From the NCBI RefSeq assembly GCF_900103415.1, contig NZ_FMXB01000005.1, positions 85,319 to 149,318 on the forward strand: a stretch of 64,000 nt of DNA, given 5' to 3'. Of the stretch, positions 1 to 6,595 are shown in pieces. Positions within the stretch are counted from its first letter, which is position 1. The number at the start of each line of letters is the position of its first letter. This stretch comes from Methanobrevibacter millerae. Its GTDB lineage: Archaea; Methanobacteriota; Methanobacteria; Methanobacteriales; Methanobacteriaceae. The notes under the pieces are model-generated. The model was given only the letters and a program-made list of their open reading frames with translations, was not told where the DNA came from and did no database searches. Made by a program: the position numbers and the translations under genes.

Positions 1-748
1 TGCAAACTATGACATTGAAAGGGCTGAACACGGCATCATTTACCTCGATGAAATAGACAAGATTTCCAAGAAGGACGAAAACTTATCCATTACAAGAGAT
101 GTTTCCGGCGAAGGCGTTCAGCAGGCACTTCTAAAAATCATTGAAGGTACTATTGCCAGCGTACCTCCTCAAGGCGGACGAAAACATCCTACACAGGATA
201 TGCTAATCATTGACACAAGCAATATCCTTTTCATATGTGGCGGAGCATTCGACGGGCTTGACCATGTTGTAGAAAGCCGTATCGGAAAAAAATCCATAGG
301 ATTCAATGCCGACATTCAGGACAAGTCCGGAATAGTCAATTCTGAAATGCTCAAGGAGATTCAGCCTCAGGATCTTGTCAAGTTCGGACTCATCCCTGAA
401 CTGGTGGGCCGTGTTCCTGTTGTAGTAACCCTTAATCCGCTTGATGAGGATGCCCTCGTAAGCATTCTTACAGAACCTAAATCAGCTATCGTGAAGCAGT
501 ATAAGGAGCTATTTGCATATGATGGCGTTGAACTTGAGTTTGAAGAGGATGCCCTCAGAGAAATCGCCAGGGAAGCCATGGACAGGGATACCGGCGCCAG
601 AGGACTTAGAGCCATTCTTGAAAATATAATGGTTGACATCATGTTCGAGATTCCATCCGACAACAGCATCACCAAGGTCATCATAACAAAGGAAACTGTA
701 ACGGAAGGGACAAATCCCGAGATATTACATGAATACTGCGCAATATGA
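1..748 (+). CDS. clpX: ATP-dependent Clp protease ATP-binding subunit ClpX, C-terminal part
   Basis: The frame is open from base 2, so the N-terminus lies outside the window; about 249 residues are visible. ClpX is a hexameric AAA+ unfoldase that feeds substrates to ClpP. Seen here are the Walker B stretch [11 protein letters not shown], the ClpX signature [20 protein letters not shown], the pore-loop region RKHPTQ, the arginine-finger region [16 protein letters not shown] and the sensor-2 motif [10 protein letters not shown]. The zinc-binding domain would lie upstream and cannot be checked. ClpX is a bacterial protein that is absent from most archaea, so its presence beside methanogen genes suggests lateral acquisition (inference). 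The stop codon overlaps the ATG of a 24-codon reading frame by ATGA. A clpP partner may lie outside the window. Identity is very secure. Confidence 0.95.
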   Translation, partial: ANYDIERAEHGIIYLDEIDKISKKDENLSITRDVSGEGVQQALLKIIEGTIASVPPQGGRKHPTQDMLIIDTSNILFICGGAFDGLDHVVESRIGKKSIGFNADIQDKSGIVNSEMLKEIQPQDLVKFGLIPELVGRVPVVVTLNPLDEDALVSILTEPKSAIVKQYKELFAYDGVELEFEEDALREIAREAMDRDTGARGLRAILENIMVDIMFEIPSDNSITKVIITKETVTEGTNPEILHEYCAI

Positions 749-819
749 AATATATGCTTGCAGATTGTTTTGAAGTTGCAAAACATCTTTTAAAGGATGA
801 ATATGTGTTTAAAAAATAA
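745..819 (+). pseudogene. 24-codon reading frame overlapping the clpX stop
   Basis: This short frame starts at an ATG that overlaps the clpX TGA (ATGA) and ends at TAA. The ATGA coupling suggests that it was once a translationally coupled gene now cut short. The peptide is not recognised. It may equally be chance. Confidence 0.2.
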
Positions 820-999
820 TGTGGGCGATGCATTCGTTTACATTATTTAGCCACATTTCAGTTATAATTCATTGGTCATTAACGGAGCATATCTGCGAGT
901 TTAAGACTATTTTTTTGGGAATATGTTGTGCCTGAGTTCTAAAGATTCCTAATTTCTGAATCTTTTTCAAATAGATATTTTAACAGCATAATCTTTTCA

Positions 1000-1638
1000 T
1001 CATTTCTCTTGATTCAAATTTTTAGAATTTAAATAATCCTGAAATAAAATTTTAAAAAATGAAAGAACATCTTCATTAGATCCGAAGTACTCAAGCTTCC
1101 TCTCACATTCAGATAATAAATCTTCATTATCATCTACAGAAATCATATGGGAAATTCCTCCCTGTAAAAAAATACCTGCGAATTCACCCCAAGAACTAAA
1201 CCCCAAGGCCATTAACAAATTAGGATAACGATTGAATAATTCCTCTTCTATTCTCCATGACGGTGAATATGGTGTTGAATAACCGATAATGATTTTTGTC
1301 TTATTCAGCTTGATAACATCTTCAATCTCTTTGTTTGGAAAGTCATTGCTAGTAAAAAAGTGTGAGTTCCATTTACTTCCCCAATATGTCGACCTCCAGC
1401 CATACCAGTCATACCATTCTTTTCCTTCAATAACCCTACCAGTTACCCATTCCTTTTTTTTATTCCTGTTAAACTTATCAGGACACTCCTCTTCACACTC
1501 GGGTTCGGGAAATACTGTGTTGAAATCAAAATGTAAATTTTGAGTTCCTCTATGCCAAACAATATGATTTTTACAAAATTCATAGATATCTTCAGTTTTT
1601 CCTTTAATGATAAGTGCATTTCTTACCCAATTCGGCAT
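1000..1638 (-). CDS. Api92/DUF1281-like protein of phage or plasmid type
   Basis: About 212 residues when started at the ATG giving MPNWVRN, which is how proteins of this family usually begin (MPNWxxN); the SD-like GGGTGATGATT sits just upstream. The frame could be extended four codons to 1650. The conserved family features seen are an N-terminal ferredoxin-like segment, the Trp-rich core YDWYGWRSTYWGSKW and a C-terminal acidic/aromatic part. Such proteins are common on phages and mobile elements; their biochemical role is unknown. It stands alone, antisense to its neighbours, and downstream of the candidate RNA at 1711-1872. Cytoplasmic, with no signal peptide. The family call comes from memory of the motif and is fairly secure. 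Confidence 0.7.
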   Translation of the reverse strand: MPNWVRNALIIKGKTEDIYEFCKNHIVWHRGTQNLHFDFNTVFPEPECEEECPDKFNRNKKKEWVTGRVIEGKEWYDWYGWRSTYWGSKWNSHFFTSNDFPNKEIEDVIKLNKTKIIIGYSTPYSPSWRIEEELFNRYPNLLMALGFSSWGEFAGIFLQGGISHMISVDDNEDLLSECERKLEYFGSNEDVLSFFKILFQDYLNSKNLNQEK

Positions 1639-1710
1639 TATAATCATCACCCATAATCTTAATCAATATATATTATATTTAAGCATGTTAATATATGGCA
1701 TTCTTTAAAA

Positions 1711-1872
1711 GCAATAGAATAGCTACATCCCTAGCCACTGCCAGAAAGCCTTTTGGCTACCACCACGCATAGAAGCAATATGCCATCCCGCCTGAGCTCT
1801 CAAAAGGCCAAGCAATTTCGAGATTGTTTCAGCTACCCTGCTTAAATAGCTTTCACCATAACCATAATTCCT
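1711..1872 (-). ncRNA. candidate structured non-coding RNA, GC-rich
   Basis: This stretch is clearly richer in G+C than the flanking DNA, has no open reading frame of note, and contains complementary segments on the minus strand. An 8-bp stem GCCTTTTG/CAAAAGGC encloses about 50 nt that include GAGCTC and GGCATA...TATGC pairings, and CAATCTCGAAATTG forms a smaller hairpin. A TATA box (TTTATATATG on the minus strand, 1894-1903) lies about 25 nt upstream of the proposed 5' end and carries the AAAG-N6 element found at other promoters here. It does not resemble tRNA, SRP RNA or RNase P RNA in any way I can recognise. Function unknown. Confidence 0.5.
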
Positions 1873-1895
1873 TATGTATTATTTTAAAAAGAACA

Positions 1896-1923
1896 TATAT
1901 AAATCATACAAATGATTTGCTTT
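1896..1923 (-). promoter_or_regulatory. TATA promoter with palindromic upstream element
   Basis: Read on the minus strand, AAAG-N6-ATTT-N6-TTTATATA matches the window-wide element (here CTTT is ATTT). It is placed to drive the GC-rich candidate RNA about 25 nt downstream. Confidence 0.6.
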
Positions 1924-1970
1924 ACATCACTTAATAATGAATATGAAGAGAAAATACAACAGTGATTGAA

Positions 1971-2624
1971 ATGAAATTTGAAAAGGGATTGAGGTTTAAG
2001 GTATTGCTGTTGAAAAGATACGGGATAAATCCGAAAAGATATCTGGAAAACAGGAAAATAAGAAAATATTGGCTAAGCGAGGATGACATTGACAAGGTTC
2101 TTGAATTTGCATCAAAAAGAAATCATGACAAGGACCGATTCTATTATATCTACTGGATGAAAGCAGAACAGTTATACGGACTTGAAAAATACAGTGAAGC
2201 TGCAGACTATTATCTGACTGCAATCGACAATGTAATTTCAAGTTCCTATAAGAAAAACAGATCAAAATTTAAATCAAAACATTATGATTTATTTTTAAAC
2301 AATTACAAAAGAGCAATTCAATCCCTTGCCAAATCCGATAGATTTAAAGAGCTTGACTATTACAAAGAATTGAACATCTATTCAGATACAGGCAAACCCA
2401 GAGGCAATGAAGAAAAAGGGGACTGCTTCCTAAAGCATGGCCAGAATGATTTGGCCTACAAATATTACGAAAAGGCATACTCAGAAAACGATTCAATAGT
2501 CATTACAAGGCAATATGACTACGATCCATATGTAAACGGATACCTGGAGGACAGATATAAAGAAGAATTGGAAAAAAAGAATGAGGATTTAAGAAGGATT
2601 AATGGAAAAATCAATTCTTTATAG
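1971..2624 (+). CDS. TPR-like alpha-helical protein
   Basis: A 217-residue protein if started at the ATG at 1971, three codons inside the longest frame that opens at a GTG at 1962; the SD-like AGTGAT lies close upstream. It is predicted soluble and helical. Pairs resembling TPR helices are visible around residues 60-85 (YYIYWMKAEQLYGLEKYSEAADYY) and 145-170 (GDCFLKHGQNDLAYKYYEKAY). TPR solenoids bind partner proteins. The basic N-terminus (KFEKGLRFKVLLLKRYG) has no membrane segment. The gene converges on, and overlaps by 6 bases, the minus-strand HEAT gene that ends at 2619. No specific role can be assigned. Confidence 0.65.
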   Translation: MKFEKGLRFKVLLLKRYGINPKRYLENRKIRKYWLSEDDIDKVLEFASKRNHDKDRFYYIYWMKAEQLYGLEKYSEAADYYLTAIDNVISSSYKKNRSKFKSKHYDLFLNNYKRAIQSLAKSDRFKELDYYKELNIYSDTGKPRGNEEKGDCFLKHGQNDLAYKYYEKAYSENDSIVITRQYDYDPYVNGYLEDRYKEELEKKNEDLRRINGKINSL

Positions 2625-2963
2625 ATTATCCATTTTCCTTCTTGCAACTCGGGATACGATTCCCCTGTCGCTTCGTGAAATTTCATCCAAAACGGGTCTG
2701 CTTTTAATTCTTTCAACAGCCCAAAGGGCAACATCCTCGCTTGAATCATTCAAAGCAACTTTTTTCAGCAGTTCCTCATCATCCAGCTTCATCACATAGG
2801 CCTTTCTGACCCTTTCGTCAGTATTCTTAAGTTCACTGCCAAAAACATTTATCAGTTTTTCCTTAAGGAAACTTAAAAATGCCAATAAAAGCACTACACC
2901 AATAATAAACAGAAATGAACATGTTATAAACCAGCATATCGATACGAACAAATCACCAATCAC
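2619..2963 (-). CDS. membrane-anchored short HEAT-repeat protein
   Basis: 114 residues. A strongly hydrophobic N-terminal helix (about residues 4-32) is followed by a helical part with two HEAT/LRV-like units (RVRKAYVMKLDDEELLKKVA and a second unit to the C-terminus). The repeat sequence (VRKAxVxxLDDExLLxxxAxxD) is the same as in the upstream neighbour that ends at 2968, only 4 bp away, so the two form an operon and the small protein may hold a solenoid partner at the membrane (inference). The start at 2963 is the only reasonable ATG. Confidence 0.7.
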   Translation of the reverse strand: MIGDLFVSICWFITCSFLFIIGVVLLLAFLSFLKEKLINVFGSELKNTDERVRKAYVMKLDDEELLKKVALNDSSEDVALWAVERIKSRPVLDEISRSDRGIVSRVARRKMDNL

Positions 2964-2967
2964 ATCA

Positions 2968-3936
2968 TCACCCCAGAAGCTTTTTCAATCTCACTTTCGC
3001 AGATTCGCGTACAAACCTGTTTTCATCACTTTCAATCACGTCAAGAACAAATGCCTTGTCTTCAATATGCCTTATGGCATTTACCCGAATCCATGAATGA
3101 AGGTCGGTTTTTGCGATTTCCTTTAATCTTGACTCGTCATCAATGTATTTTACTGCCTCATTTCTCACATACCATACATTATCCGTCTTTGCAACATCAT
3201 AGATTACATTCTGATGGATATTGACATTGCCAACGGCAGCCAGCCTTACATTCCAGTTCCCATGACTTCTGGCATAGCCTTCCAATGTATCCATGTCTTT
3301 TAGATTAGGATTTCTGATGGCTTCCTTTAAAACTTCCTTATAAGTTTCATTTTCAATGATGTCAATCAAAACTTCCTCTTTTTGAATTCCCTTTACTGCC
3401 TGCTGGCGAACACGGTAATCCTCATCATTGCGCGCAATTTCTGCCAGGACATTTTCATCCACAATTTTTAAGACTGCAATTTCGCGGGATTTCCAGGTTA
3501 GCGAATATCTTGCAATTTCAATCAGCCTTTTCTCATCGAAAATCCTTTCGACATCAGCGGCCGTTAAAATTAGACTGGGATTAATCCTTTTAATCTTGTT
3601 CCAGGCCAGCTTCCTTACTGCATGATTCGAATCATGCCTTGCAATGTAGACCAGAAGCTTTTCGTCATCAATCTTGTTCAAAGCCGCTTTTCTAACAGCA
3701 GGTGTGGGATCCTTAAGGACTATTCTTTCCAAAGCCCTTTGACTGTTGATTCCATTAACTGCGGCTTTCCTCACATATCCGCTGACATCGCTTTCGGCAA
3801 TTTCAATCAGGGCGTTTTCATCATCGATGCGCCTTACTGCAGCGCGCCTCACATATTTGTCTTCATCGTTAAGGGCAATGCATGCAAGTTCCTCCTGATT
3901 AGTTAATTTTCTTACTGCTTTAACATCAACATCCAA
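2968..3936 (-). CDS. HEAT/LRV-like alpha-solenoid protein
   Basis: 322 residues made almost wholly of units of about 23 residues with the pattern LxxIAxxDxxxxVRxxAVxxIxDE (for example YVRKAAVNGINSQRALERIV, AVRKAALNKIDDEKLLVYIA). Such solenoids are protein-binding scaffolds. No signal peptide or catalytic motif. The start is supported by a GGAGGGG Shine-Dalgarno site just upstream (3942-3949), and a TATA-like TTTTTATAAAA lies around 3975. It is first in a two-gene operon with the membrane HEAT protein. The same repeat family recurs at 43656, 37738 and 58966, implying local expansion by duplication. Confidence 0.75.
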   Translation of the reverse strand: MDVDVKAVRKLTNQEELACIALNDEDKYVRRAAVRRIDDENALIEIAESDVSGYVRKAAVNGINSQRALERIVLKDPTPAVRKAALNKIDDEKLLVYIARHDSNHAVRKLAWNKIKRINPSLILTAADVERIFDEKRLIEIARYSLTWKSREIAVLKIVDENVLAEIARNDEDYRVRQQAVKGIQKEEVLIDIIENETYKEVLKEAIRNPNLKDMDTLEGYARSHGNWNVRLAAVGNVNIHQNVIYDVAKTDNVWYVRNEAVKYIDDESRLKEIAKTDLHSWIRVNAIRHIEDKAFVLDVIESDENRFVRESAKVRLKKLLG

Positions 3937-4072
3937 ATTGACCCCTCCTTAATCTCTCTACAAATGAATTTTTATAAAAATAAGTATTTAAGTAAACTAA
4001 AGGAATTCATTTAAAGAAAAGAAGTTTTACAGAATGAAATAAATAACCCGTTCATCCTAGAATTTGAGCATC

Positions 4073-4195
4073 ATGATGCCCTTTAAAAATATTATGCAAC
4101 TTAATTCAGGAAAAGAGAACAAAGAACATATTATAGATTTCTGTAAAAGGATATCAACTACACATCAATTAAAGCTTGATGTGACAATTACTTGA
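4073..4195 (+). other. 40-codon reading frame, possible gene remnant
   Basis: A small open frame in the 310-bp gap between the HEAT operon and the tRNA array. It has no clear ribosome-binding site and no recognised motif. It may be a fragment of a gene once inserted next to the tRNA genes. Nothing else is seen in 3960-4247. Confidence 0.15.
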
Positions 4196-4247
4196 TTCCC
4201 AAATCAAAATTAGTTTTGGCTGACACCCATTTAATAGCTGTTTTAAA

Positions 4248-4317
4248 AGGCAGCATCCAGAATCTAACTGAACCTGCATGGTTTAAGCCATGTGCCTCAC
4301 CATAGGGCCATACCACC
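4248..4317 (-). tRNA. tRNA-like gene with a six-base anticodon loop (degenerate, Leu-UAA-like?)
   Basis: Folds as acceptor GGTGGTA/TGCTGCC, D-stem GCC/GGC, anticodon stem CATGG/CCATG with a loop of only six bases (CTTAAA), and T-stem TTCAG/CTGGA with loop TTAGATT, which lacks the invariant C56. If C and T are positions 32 and 33, the anticodon would read TAA, but there is no long variable arm as expected for Leu. Most likely a decayed or repurposed tRNA. Confidence 0.45.
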
Positions 4318-4321
4318 AAAA

Positions 4322-4394
4322 CGGTCCAACCGGGAATCGAACCCGAATCGACAGGCTGACAACCTGCCATGTTAGCCATTAACACTATTGAACC
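4322..4394 (-). tRNA. tRNA-Asp(GTC)
   Basis: Acceptor GGTTCAA/TTGGACC with one G-T pair, anticodon loop TTGTCAG on stem GCAGG/CCTGT, T-arm with TTCGATT. Well-formed; CCA is not encoded. Confidence 0.85.
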
Positions 4395-4407
4395 AATATT
4401 ACTTAAA

Positions 4408-4480
4408 TAAGCCTGAGGGATTCGAACCCCTGACATCCACCTTGTAAGGGTGACACTCTGCCAAACTGAGTTACAGGCTT
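4408..4480 (-). tRNA. tRNA-Val(TAC)
   Basis: Acceptor AAGCCTG/CAGGCTT fully paired, anticodon stem TCACC/GGTGG with loop CTTACAA, T-loop TTCGAAT. Canonical. Confidence 0.85.
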
Positions 4481-4487
4481 ATATGAA

Positions 4488-4560
4488 TGCTACATCGGGG
4501 ATTTGAACCCCGCTTATCGGATCGAAAGTCCGACGTACTTGCCGAATATACTAATGTAGC
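4488..4560 (-). tRNA. tRNA-Glu(TTC)
   Basis: Acceptor GCTACAT/ATGTAGC, anticodon stem TCGGA/TCCGA with loop CTTTCGA, T-arm CGGGG/CCCCG. Canonical, discriminator A. Confidence 0.85.
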
Positions 4561-4615
4561 AATTAAATCACCATATCTTAACATGAATCCTCCCTTTAAC
4601 AACAATAGCATTAAA

Positions 4616-4690
4616 GTAGGCCAGGGGGATTCGAACCTCAATCTTCGGATAAACAGTCCGACATTCTACCTTATTAAACTTAGATTCCTA
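4616..4690 (-). tRNA. tRNA-Asn(GTT)-like, probably degenerate
   Basis: The anticodon arm is intact (TCGGA-CTGTTTA-TCCGA). The acceptor has three consecutive mismatches next to the body and the T-stem has two (TGAGG against CCCCC). A second, better Asn tRNA lies at 4860-4932. Likely a decaying copy. Confidence 0.5.
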
Positions 4691-4691
4691 A

Positions 4692-4764
4692 AGGGCATGG
4701 AGGGACTTGAACCCCCGACCTTCGGGTTAGAAGCCCGATGTTCTTCCAACTATACTACACACCC
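4692..4764 (-). tRNA. tRNA-Arg(TCT)
   Basis: Acceptor GGGTGTG/CATGCCC, anticodon stem TCGGG/CCCGA with loop CTTCTAA, T-loop TTCAAGT. Well-formed. Confidence 0.85.
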
Positions 4765-4768
4765 AAAG

Positions 4769-4843
4769 TAACGGGGGTTGGATTTGAACCAACGACCTCA
4801 AGGTCATGAGCCTTGCATACTTTCCAGACTATACCACCCCGTT
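4769..4843 (-). tRNA. CAT-anticodon tRNA (Met or Ile2)
   Basis: Acceptor AACGGGG/CCCCGTT, anticodon stem CAAGG/CCTTG with loop CTCATGA, T-arm GTTGG/CCAAC. Four CAT-type genes occur in this array; one may be the modified-C34 isoleucine tRNA. Confidence 0.8.
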
Positions 4844-4859
4844 ATTCAAATAATTATGA

Positions 4860-4932
4860 CGCTTGTGACAGGACTCGAACCTGCAGTATTTCGATTAACA
4901 GCAGAACGCATTACCTGCTATGCTACACAAGC
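4860..4932 (-). tRNA. tRNA-Asn(GTT)
   Basis: Acceptor GCTTGTG/CACAAGC, anticodon loop CTGTTAA on a stem with one T-C mismatch, T-arm GCAGG/CCTGT. Probably functional. Confidence 0.75.
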
Positions 4933-4940
4933 ATTTTAAA

Positions 4941-5013
4941 TAGTCCTACCCGGATTCGAACCAAGAACACGGGGTCCAAAGCCCCACATGATTGCAAATT
5001 TCACCATAGGACT
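4941..5013 (-). tRNA. tRNA-Gln(TTG)
   Basis: Acceptor AGTCCTA/TAGGACT, anticodon stem TGGGG/CCCCG with loop CTTTGGA, T-loop TTCGAAT. Canonical. Confidence 0.85.
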
Positions 5014-5041
5014 AAAGATATTGAATTTTACAGTTTTGAAA

Positions 5042-5112
5042 CGGTATGGCCGGGAATTGAACCCGAATCGAAGGGGTGACAACCCAACATACTGCCACTA
5101 TACTACCATACC
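5042..5112 (-). tRNA. tRNA-Asp(GTC), second copy, weak anticodon stem
   Basis: Acceptor GGTATGG/CCATACC is perfect, but the anticodon stem pairs only three of five bases around loop TTGTCAC. At 71 nt it is shorter than its neighbours. Possibly impaired. Confidence 0.65.
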
Positions 5113-5116
5113 AAAA

Positions 5117-5190
5117 ATGGAACTACCGGGACTCGAACCCGGGTCGACGGATCGAAAGTCCATCAGGATTGCCACTACCCTATAGCTCCA
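5117..5190 (-). tRNA. tRNA-Glu(TTC), second copy
   Basis: Acceptor TGGAGCT/AGTTCCA, anticodon stem ATGGA/TCCGT with loop CTTTCGA, T-arm CCGGG/CCCGG. The body differs from the Glu copy at 4488-4560, so it is not a recent duplicate. Confidence 0.75.
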
Positions 5191-5213
5191 TGAAATGTTA
5201 AAAACATTTTGAA

Positions 5214-5286
5214 TCGGGAATATGGAACTCGAACCCATGACAAGCCAGTCTACAGCCGACCGCAATAGCCGCTATGCCACTTCCCG
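5214..5286 (-). tRNA. tRNA-Tyr(GTA)
   Basis: Acceptor CGGGAAG/ATTCCCG with the last pair mismatched, anticodon stem GTCGG/CTGGC with loop CTGTAGA, T-loop TTCGAGT. Confidence 0.75.
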
Positions 5287-5305
5287 AAATAATTTTATTG
5301 TAAAA

Positions 5306-5379
5306 TGGGCCATACCGGATTTGAACCGGCGACAAGGTGCTCTTCAGGCACCCGCTCTACCTGACTAAGCCAATGACCC
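5306..5379 (-). tRNA. tRNA-Phe(GAA)
   Basis: Acceptor GGGTCAT/ATGGCCC, anticodon stem GGTGC/GCACC with loop CTGAAGA, T-arm GCCGG/CCGGT. Canonical. Confidence 0.85.
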
Positions 5380-5586
5380 AAAAATTATTCAATATATTAA
5401 AAATACGCTTGAGTAATATAATTTAAGCTATTCAAAACATATTTATGGTAATTATCCTTTGCAATCACCATAAATGTAAAAAAAAGAGATAGATGATCTT
5501 TATTTACAAGAACGGTGATTTTAACAATCCTGCTCTTCATTAAACCTATACATATTTATCATCAATTATTATTTTATTTTGAATTA

Positions 5587-5614
5587 TATATAAATGACGT
5601 AAAGCATTCACTTT
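5587..5614 (-). promoter_or_regulatory. TATA promoter with palindromic upstream element (tRNA cluster)
   Basis: Minus strand AAAG-TGAATG-CTTT-ACGTCA-TTTATATA. It lies in the 400-bp gap 5380-5779, which otherwise shows nothing coding, and faces the tRNA cluster at 4248-5379. Confidence 0.6.
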
Positions 5615-5690
5615 ACATTAACTTCAGCCAAACGAACAATAGACATTTGGCCAACCATACATAATCTAATTAAATATCTGTTCAAATGAA

Positions 5691-5718
5691 TATATAACTC
5701 ACATAAAGCTTTTACTTT
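5691..5718 (-). promoter_or_regulatory. second TATA promoter with palindromic element (tRNA cluster)
   Basis: Minus strand AAAG-TAAAAG-CTTT-ATGTGA-GTTATATA, same geometry as the copy at 5587, about 100 bp upstream of it. Confidence 0.6.
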
Positions 5719-5779
5719 ACATTAACAATATCCTTTTTACAGATTCATCAGATTACATGGAAGTCATCGATGTGACTAA

Positions 5780-5844
5780 TGAAATGTAGAGGAATCGAAC
5801 CTCAGACTCTCGCTATGAGCGTGTTTCCAAAACACCACCATTTC
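5780..5844 (-). tRNA. shortened tRNA-like gene with CAT
   Basis: Only about 64 nt plus discriminator. Acceptor GAAATGG/ACATTTC (one mismatch), a compact D-arm GTG...CAC, and T-arm GAGG-TTCGATT-CCTC are recognisable. The anticodon region is reduced, with CTCATAG on poorly paired flanks. Either a truncated pseudo-tRNA or a minimal non-canonical one. Confidence 0.45.
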
Positions 5845-5864
5845 AAATAATGATTACTTACCTT

Positions 5865-5900
5865 TGGTCTAATTGGCTGTATGCAAAACCAATTAGACCA
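5865..5900. repeat. perfect 12-bp inverted repeat within the tRNA array
   Basis: TGGTCTAATTGG and CCAATTAGACCA flank a 12-base loop. It lies between two degenerate tRNA-like genes and resembles two facing tRNA D-arm or half-tRNA pieces. It could be a processing signal, a terminator without a T-run, or a recombination scar. Confidence 0.6.
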
Positions 5901-5925
5901 CACAAACTACTGAAAGTTACATTAA

Positions 5926-5995
5926 TGGAGCCATCATGACTGAAGTCAATGCCCCCTGTGCTAGAGAGGCCATCATTAAGCCAAATTACAGCTCC
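5926..5995 (-). tRNA. degenerate tRNA-like gene, apparent anticodon AGC (Ala-like)
   Basis: Acceptor GGAGCTG/TGGCTCC pairs with two wobbles. The anticodon stem CCTCT/AGGGG carries loop CTAGCAC, giving AGC, an A34 anticodon that archaea do not normally use. The T-arm lacks the TTCRA motif and instead forms TGACT-TC-AGTCA. Likely a pseudo-tRNA. Confidence 0.4.
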
Positions 5996-5999
5996 TTAA

Positions 6000-6072
6000 A
6001 GCTTTAACTGGGACTTGAACCCAGATGACTACCTTCGCAGAGTAGCATGTTATCCAATTACACCATTAAAGC
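6000..6072 (-). tRNA. tRNA-Arg(GCG)
   Basis: Acceptor GCTTTAA/TTAAAGC, anticodon stem CTACT/GGTAG with loop CTGCGAA, T-arm CTGGG/CCCAG. Well-formed. Confidence 0.8.
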
Positions 6073-6080
6073 TTATTGAA

Positions 6081-6153
6081 TGGATCTGATGGGACTTGAA
6101 CCCACGACCACTGGGATATGAGCCCAGCCCTCTACCAACTGAGATACAGATCC
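6081..6153 (-). tRNA. tRNA-Met(CAT)
   Basis: Acceptor GGATCTG/CAGATCC, classic D-arm TCTCAGTTGGTAGAG, anticodon stem CTGGG/CCCAG with loop CTCATAT, T-loop TTCAAGT. The best-formed CAT gene in the array. Confidence 0.85.
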
Positions 6154-6169
6154 ATCGCATAACAATTCA

Positions 6170-6240
6170 ACGACCTAGTGGGATTCGAACCCACATCATT
6201 TGCTTAGAAGGCAAACATTCTTCCATTAAATTATAGATTC
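6170..6240 (-). tRNA. tRNA-Arg(TCT), second copy, acceptor end eroded
   Basis: Anticodon stem TTTGC/GCAAA with loop CTTCTAA and T-arm GTGGG/CCCAC are intact. The first two acceptor pairs do not form (GA against CG). Confidence 0.65.
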
Positions 6241-6268
6241 AAATTGAGTTTAATTAACCATAAGATAA

Positions 6269-6342
6269 AGGGCATAAGGGGATTTGAACCCCTGATTTCC
6301 GGCTTACAAGGCCAGCGCATTAACCTGCTATGCTACATGCCC
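6269..6342 (-). tRNA. tRNA-Thr(TGT)
   Basis: Acceptor GGGCATG/TATGCCC, anticodon stem CTGGC/GCCGG with loop CTTGTAA, T-arm AGGGG/CCCCT. Canonical. Confidence 0.85.
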
Positions 6343-6344
6343 AA

Positions 6345-6419
6345 TAACGGGAATCGGATTTGAACCGATGATTACGAGGTTATGAGCCTCGCGTGTTTTC
6401 CAGACTACACCATCCCGTT
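6345..6419 (-). tRNA. CAT-anticodon tRNA (Met or Ile2), second of this type
   Basis: Acceptor AACGGGA/TCCCGTT, anticodon stem GCGAGG/CCTCG with loop CTCATAA. Closely similar to the gene at 4769-4843, so a duplication pair. Confidence 0.8.
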
Positions 6420-6480
6420 GAAAGAGAAATAACGAAAACGTTATTGTTAATTAAATATATTAAACCTAAATCCATTACTC

Positions 6481-6517
6481 CCGAAGCAGCGATGTTAACC
6501 ATTAACACCACATCCTC
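6481..6517 (-). pseudogene. 5' half of a tRNA-Gly-like gene
   Basis: The minus strand reads GTGGTGTTAATGGTTAACAT followed by CGCTGCTTC, the D-arm and anticodon-stem start typical of Gly tRNA. It then diverges; no T-arm follows. A truncated tRNA. Confidence 0.5.
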
Positions 6518-6595
6518 AAGATATTAATATTAAAAGCTGTAAAAAATCCATAATGCTAAGGAAATGAAAAAAAGAAATTGGTTTTTGATTAATGT

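Noticed and set aside
4073-4195. Integrase or attachment-site remnant next to the tRNA array
   Set aside because: The short frame there shows no integrase motif, and no direct repeat of a tRNA 3' end was found by eye.
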